The position numbers were made by a program, and so were the translations under genes. A DNA stretch of 10,358 bases from JAFDVL01 sp031398365 (GTDB lineage Bacteria; Acidobacteriota; Blastocatellia; RBC074): positions 1 to 10,358 of the forward strand of contig JANNND010000294.1 in assembly GCA_031398365.1 (NCBI GenBank). The letters are read 5' to 3'. A model generated the notes under the pieces. That model saw nothing but the letters and a program-made list of their open reading frames with translations, did not search any database and had not been told where the DNA came from. Positions 6,449-10,358 of this stretch are shown piece by piece. The first letter of the stretch is position 1; the number at the start of each line of letters is the position of its first letter.

Positions 6449-8170
6449 TTATTGCGAGCGCGGTAGCCGCTGTTTGAGTTCGACGTAGCGCAGAATGCTC
6501 GTAAGCGCGGACTTGCGTTTGGCGGGAGCGAGCGGGGCTTTTTCCTTTATCTCGGCCCGCTCTTCTTCCGAGTAATCAAGTCCATCAAGGGGTTCGTCTG
6601 CATACAAATCTACTTCATTGAATGGCTCGGTCAGCTTGTCGAGTTCTTCATCCGCCAGCACCACTGCCAATGCACGGGTCAGACCGGAAGCTTCATTGTG
6701 GGGCGCAGTCGCAGCGATCTGCCGTAACTGCCTGAGCAAATACGACACCACACGATCTTGATCCCAATGCGCGGCCAAATACAACAATTCATAATCTTGT
6801 TCGGAGAGTTTTTCGATAGCCAGCAGCGTGTTGGTCAGGCGTTCTTTTTGCGCGGCTGTCAGTTGCGCGGCCAGTTGTTGCGCCAGGTCGGGTTCCGATT
6901 CTTTGTCTTCCTCCAACTCTTCCTGAAGTTGGGCCACGGCCTCTTTCGCCGCGGCTTTGGCTGCTTCGGCTTTCTGTTTTTTCTCCTGTTCACAGGCTTG
7001 CAATTCCCGGAAGCCATCGCGCAAATCGCGGGCGCCTTCCCAGCGAGTCGCGGGATCAAGCGTGCATCGCACCAACCAATCGGCGATCTCTGCCGCCGTC
7101 GGTTGACGATCTATCGTCAAGGTTTCGAGTTCTTGCAGATGCAACGTGTACGCCGCCAAATCGCGCGCCGAAAGCTTCTTAAGACCGCGCCCCGAATCAC
7201 TCAACTCATAGCCCGGTTGCCCCTCTTCACGAGCCGTTAGAAATAGTAACAATTGATCGCCATAGTTGAATTGGGGTTCGTCGTGTTCATAATTCCAATG
7301 GTACAGATAGATCGTTTTGCGTTTGGATTGGCCCTTGAAGATTTCGTTGATGCGCAACTCGGTTTTGACCAGGTTTGTTTCTTTCTCAGACTCAACGGGC
7401 ACCGATTTTCCCGCGATGGCGTCCACGACCAATGCGCTGCGTTCGTACAACGCGCGCAGGGGGCGTTCTGGTATCGCCATCGCACCCATTGTGACGCTTA
7501 CTACACCGATCTCCATGCGGATTTCCACGGTCGTCTGTTGCCCTGCCAGCAGTTGCACATCCGTAACGATGGTCGTCTTGAACGGGGTCAGTTCAGCCTT
7601 CAGCGCATACTTTTCTACGGCCAGATTCTCGAAGCGATATGCACCGTTCTCGGACGTTTTGGTGACCTTTTGTTCGCTCGAAACGAGATTGGTCAGCGTC
7701 ACCGTTACGCCGGGAATCACTGCTCCCTGCGGATCAACGACTGTGCCGATTATTGCTGCTGTTGCTCCATCTGTTTTTTGCTGAGATGCAGCGGTTGGCG
7801 CGAGTTGAATCGCGCTGGGCGGCGCTATCATCGCGTTCGTCGCCAGGGCCGGCGTGATCCCCAGCATCGCCGAAACAACCGCAGCGGCGAGTGGCGAAGC
7901 GCGGCGGCTGATGAGGTGTAGTGACGGCGAGACAACTTCTTGTGTTTGAATCGAACCGTCTGGATTGCGTGTGACGCGGGCGCACAGGTTGCCGCGCGCG
8001 GCTTCAGTCACGGCGGCAACTTCGCGGCGCGTCATTTGGGAAAAGTCGTAGACATGTTTGCGACATTCGCTACAAAACCGTTTGCGATGGTTGCCTGCCA
8101 TTGCTTCCCAACTGGTTGGGCAAACAAATGTGGATTGCAATTGATTTAGTTTGTTGTTTGGCTGAGTCAT
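6449..8170 (-). CDS. Membrane protein: Cys-rich N-terminal domain plus carboxypeptidase-regulatory-like domain
   Basis: This 573-residue protein is of unknown function. Residues 1-75 form a small Cys domain with Cys17, Cys33, Cys36 and Cys63 in the context RFCSECRKHVYDFSQMTRRE; a zinc ribbon is likely, and I recall similar N-termini in many Acidobacteriota proteins. One membrane segment follows (about 91-110, after ISRR). Residues about 138-222 are a carboxypeptidase-regulatory-like (CnaB-type beta-sandwich) domain starting AIIGTVVDPQGAVIPGV. The middle (about 235-345), with ALYERSALVVDAI and FNYGDQLLLFL, is a second, unassigned folded region. Residues about 390-450 are a charged Ala/Glu/Lys-rich probable coiled coil, and the acidic C-terminus ends in a basic patch. 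This suggests an inside zinc domain and an outside sensory or binding portion (inference). The ATG at 8170 is supported by AGGAGG five bases upstream. A terminator follows the stop. Confidence 0.82.
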   Translation of the reverse strand: MTQPNNKLNQLQSTFVCPTSWEAMAGNHRKRFCSECRKHVYDFSQMTRREVAAVTEAARGNLCARVTRNPDGSIQTQEVVSPSLHLISRRASPLAAAVVSAMLGITPALATNAMIAPPSAIQLAPTAASQQKTDGATAAIIGTVVDPQGAVIPGVTVTLTNLVSSEQKVTKTSENGAYRFENLAVEKYALKAELTPFKTTIVTDVQLLAGQQTTVEIRMEIGVVSVTMGAMAIPERPLRALYERSALVVDAIAGKSVPVESEKETNLVKTELRINEIFKGQSKRKTIYLYHWNYEHDEPQFNYGDQLLLFLTAREEGQPGYELSDSGRGLKKLSARDLAAYTLHLQELETLTIDRQPTAAEIADWLVRCTLDPATRWEGARDLRDGFRELQACEQEKKQKAEAAKAAAKEAVAQLQEELEEDKESEPDLAQQLAAQLTAAQKERLTNTLLAIEKLSEQDYELLYLAAHWDQDRVVSYLLRQLRQIAATAPHNEASGLTRALAVVLADEELDKLTEPFNEVDLYADEPLDGLDYSEEERAEIKEKAPLAPAKRKSALTSILRYVELKQRLPRSQ

Positions 8171-8175
8171 TTGTT

Positions 8176-8181
8176 CCTCCT
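8176..8181 (-). promoter_or_regulatory. Strong ribosome binding site for the 573-residue membrane protein
   Basis: AGGAGG on the minus strand, five bases before the ATG at 8170, is the closest match to the consensus Shine-Dalgarno in the window and fixes the start. Confidence 0.8.
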
Positions 8182-8253
8182 ACATCACTTGAAAAGTTTC
8201 GACGGTTCCTTAGACGTTTTTCCGTGCCAATTGTTCCCAGGCTATAGGAATAG

Positions 8254-8287
8254 AAAAACGGCAGTCGCATCAACGAAACGACTGCCG
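8254..8287 (-). terminator. Intrinsic terminator after DUF1501 copy 2
   Basis: A perfect 9-bp GC-rich stem (CGGCAGTCG at 8259-8267 with 8279-8287) has an 11-nt loop and is followed on the minus strand by five T (8258 to 8254). It lies 33 nt beyond the DUF1501 stop, almost the same arrangement as the terminator at 6378-6417. Confidence 0.85.
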
Positions 8288-8320
8288 CAGGAAATTTGTG
8301 ACAAGGGAAATGAAATTATT

Positions 8321-9781
8321 TTACGCGATGATGTCTTTCAGCGCTTCGCCGTCCGTCATCGTAGGCCGCTCCAACCGCCCATTGTGTTGATACAGCACGC
8401 GCAAATGATCCAGTCCCATCAAATGCAGAATTGTCGCGTGAATGTCATGAACGTGGGCGCGCTTCTCGATGGCCTTCAGACCAATTTCATCGGTCATCCC
8501 GACGACCTGCCCGCCTTTGATGCCAGCGCCCGCCATCCACATCGTGAAGCCCCACGGATTGTGATCGCGGCCATCGCCTTTTTCGGCAAACGGCGTGCGC
8601 CCGAATTCGCCGCCCCACACAACTAACGTGGAATCGAGCAAGCCGCGCGCTTTCAAATCTGCCAGCAATCCGGCGACGGGTTTGTCCTGGCTCATGCACA
8701 TCTTGGTGTGATTGCCTTCGATATTGCTGTGCGCATCCCACGCGCTGCCGGAGCCGGAATAGAGTTGAATAAAGCGCACGTCCCTTTCGACCAAGCGGCG
8801 CGCCAATAAGCACATCGTGCCGAATTTTTCGGTCGCCGCATTATCCATACCATACAGCTTCTTCGTCGCTTCGGTTTCCTTCGTCAAATCCGAAGCTTCG
8901 GGCGCGGCAACCTGCATCCGATACGCCAGTTCGTAGGAATTCATGCGTGCCAATAAATCCGTATCTTCGGGCTTATTGGCTGAGAATCGTTGATTGAGTT
9001 GCGCCAGCAAATCCAGCTTACCGCGTTGTTGCGCATCGCTGACGGTGTCGGGCGGGTTCAAATAATAAATCGGCGTACCACTCGGACGAAACGTCGTGCC
9101 TTGATACACAGCGGGCAGGAATCCTGCGCTCCAGTTTTTTGTGCCGCCCAATACTTCTGCGCCGTCGGCCATCACGACGAAGGACGGCAGGTTCTGATTC
9201 ACAGAGCCAAGCCCATACGTCGTCCATGCGCCGAGCGAAGGCCGCCCTGCTAAAATCGAACCAGTATTCATTTGGCAGACGGAGCCGACGTGATTCAGTC
9301 CATCGGCCCAGCACGAACGAATCACCGCCAAATCATCAGCGTGCTGCGCGGTGTGCGGCAGCCAGTCAGACACCCACAGGCCGCTGTTTCCGTGCTGCTT
9401 GAAGACGCGTTTGCTGGGGATGATGTTGTTGCTGGCCGTCCCCATCGCCGTGATCGGACGTCCAAACGATTCCGGCATCGGCTGGCCTGCCAGTTCCAGC
9501 AGTTTGGGTTTGGGGTCAAACGTATCCAGATGGCTTGGCCCGCCTTCCATAAACAGGAAGATGACAGATTTCGCTTTGGCCTTGTGATGCGATGGTTTGG
9601 GCGCAAGCGGATTGATGGATTGCGGATTAGGGATTGCGGATTGCGGCTGGGCGCTTGCTTCGGTGAATGCCGCAGTCAATGCCAGTGCGCCGAGTCCGCC
9701 GCTGGCTTGCAGCAGGAAATTACGGCGACGAAGCAGGGCTTGTTCGGTGGGTGAAAGGGCGTCCTGTTGTGGGTGGTGCAT
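8321..9781 (-). CDS. Tat-exported DUF1501 family protein (copy 2)
   Basis: This is a 486-residue paralogue of the 1080-2531 protein, divergent but with the same layout. The Tat signal is RRRNFLLQASGGLGALALT (18-36), with probable cleavage near ASAQ (42-45). Family motifs are GGPSHLDTFDPKP (80-92), WDAHSN (348-353), WGGEFGRTP (389-397), GRDHNPWGFT (404-413) and DIHATILHLMGLDH (446-459), which keep the His/Asp residues expected for metal binding. Length is typical and there is no frameshift. The ATG at 9781 has GGGAGA just upstream on the minus strand. No DUF1549/DUF1553 partner lies next to it; the upstream neighbour is the TPR gene, 144 bp away. A terminator follows. Residues about 45-57 (PQSAIPNPQS) are encoded by a 7-nt tandem repeat. 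Role unknown beyond export and a phosphatase/sulfatase-like fold. Confidence 0.93.
   Translation of the reverse strand: MHHPQQDALSPTEQALLRRRNFLLQASGGLGALALTAAFTEASAQPQSAIPNPQSINPLAPKPSHHKAKAKSVIFLFMEGGPSHLDTFDPKPKLLELAGQPMPESFGRPITAMGTASNNIIPSKRVFKQHGNSGLWVSDWLPHTAQHADDLAVIRSCWADGLNHVGSVCQMNTGSILAGRPSLGAWTTYGLGSVNQNLPSFVVMADGAEVLGGTKNWSAGFLPAVYQGTTFRPSGTPIYYLNPPDTVSDAQQRGKLDLLAQLNQRFSANKPEDTDLLARMNSYELAYRMQVAAPEASDLTKETEATKKLYGMDNAATEKFGTMCLLARRLVERDVRFIQLYSGSGSAWDAHSNIEGNHTKMCMSQDKPVAGLLADLKARGLLDSTLVVWGGEFGRTPFAEKGDGRDHNPWGFTMWMAGAGIKGGQVVGMTDEIGLKAIEKRAHVHDIHATILHLMGLDHLRVLYQHNGRLERPTMTDGEALKDIIA
9608..9646 (-). repeat. Heptanucleotide tandem repeat (GGATTGC) inside DUF1501 copy 2
   Basis: On the plus strand the units read GGATTGAT, GGATTGC, GGATTAG, GGATTGC, GGATTGC and GG. 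On the coding strand these are AATCCGC-type units that encode PQSAIPNPQSINP, a seven-residue period. The position, directly after the Tat signal, matches the 1191-1225 repeat in the other DUF1501 gene. Confidence 0.85.
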
Positions 9782-9785
9782 ATTG

Positions 9786-9791
9786 TCTCCC
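9786..9791 (-). promoter_or_regulatory. Ribosome binding site for DUF1501 copy 2
   Basis: GGGAGA read on the minus strand lies four bases before the ATG at 9781. Spacing is slightly short but acceptable, and it supports this start over later in-frame Met codons. Confidence 0.6.
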
Positions 9792-9925
9792 GAAGATCGT
9801 TGCGGTCAGAATTGAACACCGCGATTTTCCGCCTGTTGCCGTGACAGAGTCAAGCATTGACAACATAGTTGCGTTGATTCGTCTTGTTGCTTTGGTTGTT
9901 TTTCGCCGCCTGTGTCCACTACGGC

Positions 9926-10358
9926 TTATGGTCGACCCTTCCTGTCCACCAATTGCTGCTTCGCCTTCGCAATCATTTGTTCCATCGTCGGGCGCAAGCT
10001 CTGATCCAGCGCCAGACATTGGTCGAAATCCTGCTGTGCAAGTTGGGGGCGGCCTTGTAACAAGCGCACCAGCCCGCGCTGTCCGTAAGCACTGGCCCAT
10101 TGCGGCTGCAAAACAAGGGCCTGCGTGAAATCCGCCTCGGCTTGCACCAGGTCGCCTTGCAACTTCCAAAGCGTCGCGCGATTGAACCAAGCATCAGGAA
10201 AGCGCGCGTCCAGTTTGAGCGCTTGATTGTAATCGCTGAGCGCATTCGCTAGATCGCCTTTGAGTTGCCGCGCCGCACCGCGACAGTTCCAGGCTTCGAC
10301 GAAATCGGGCTGGAGTTTGATGGCCTGTGTTTGATCGCTGATCGCCCCATCATCATCA
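9926..10358 (-). CDS. Tetratricopeptide repeat protein, C-terminal part (runs off the window)
   Basis: The minus-strand frame is open without a stop from the right edge to the TAA at 9926-9928, giving 143 residues; the 5' end lies outside. Three full TPR units are visible (about residues 20-50, 54-87 and 88-121), with the usual pattern AWxxRGxxxxxxGDxxxALxDYxQALxLxP. Examples are VEAWNCRGAARQLKGDL and PDAWFNRATLWKLQGDL. A partial unit (AISDQTQAIKLQPDF) stands at the edge. A short basic helix, MIAKAKQQLVDRKGRP, ends the protein. TPR arrays mediate protein-protein contacts; nothing visible here names a partner, and any N-terminal signal or catalytic domain is cut off. A TTG inside this stretch (10162) is not a real start, because clear TPR sequence continues upstream of it. 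It precedes the DUF1501 gene by 144 bp on the same strand. Confidence 0.85.
   Translation of the reverse strand, partial: DDDGAISDQTQAIKLQPDFVEAWNCRGAARQLKGDLANALSDYNQALKLDARFPDAWFNRATLWKLQGDLVQAEADFTQALVLQPQWASAYGQRGLVRLLQGRPQLAQQDFDQCLALDQSLRPTMEQMIAKAKQQLVDRKGRP

Noticed and set aside
6758..7921. Plus-strand ORFs of 160 and 222 codons opposite the 573-residue membrane protein
   Set aside because: The composition is what antisense translation of the real gene would give, and no start signal or domain is visible.
9667..10190. Overlapping ORFs of about 155 codons on both strands near the right end
   Set aside because: The TPR repeat pattern in the 9926-10358 frame is unmistakable, so these alternatives are shadows.

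Overview
The window looks like a chromosomal piece of an uncultured Acidobacteriota, most likely Blastocatellia. This is inferred from gene families: two Tat-exported DUF1501 proteins, an FG-GAP/VCBS repeat protein, and a membrane protein that joins a Cys-rich N-terminal domain to a carboxypeptidase-regulatory-like fold. The gene-bearing part has moderately high G+C. No phage, transposase, CRISPR, rRNA or tRNA signal was seen.

Layout: bases 1 to about 450 hold no credible gene, look richer in A+T than the rest, and end abruptly at a 5'-eroded FG-GAP gene (491-877). A plus-strand series follows: an orphan DUF1501 protein (1080-2531), a small polytopic membrane protein (2671-3165), an overlapping UbiG-like SAM methyltransferase (3138-3908) and an abutting RluF-type pseudouridine synthase (3909-4643). 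The last three form a tight, probably co-translated unit. A repeat-filled convergent gap (4644-4841) separates them from the minus-strand genes. In order of coordinate these are a secreted Xaa-Pro aminopeptidase (4842-6296), the Cys-rich/regulatory-like membrane protein (6449-8170), a second DUF1501 protein (8321-9781) and the C-terminal part of a TPR protein that runs off the right edge (9926-10358). Two of the minus-strand genes end in clear intrinsic terminators (6378-6417 and 8254-8287), so most of them appear to be separate transcription units.

Most genes concern the cell envelope: Tat-exported DUF1501 proteins, an exported peptidase and a membrane-anchored regulatory-fold protein. The plus-strand trio is different. 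It pairs a His/Glu-rich membrane protein of unknown family with a UbiG-like methyltransferase, which suggests (inference only) hydroxylation and methylation of a lipid-soluble compound such as a quinone.

The second theme is repeats. Four short-period degenerate repeat families occur, with units of about 7, 9, 9 and 10 nt. Two of them form long inverted pairs between genes. The 7-nt family sits inside both DUF1501 genes just after the Tat signal, where it encodes a seven-residue periodic linker.
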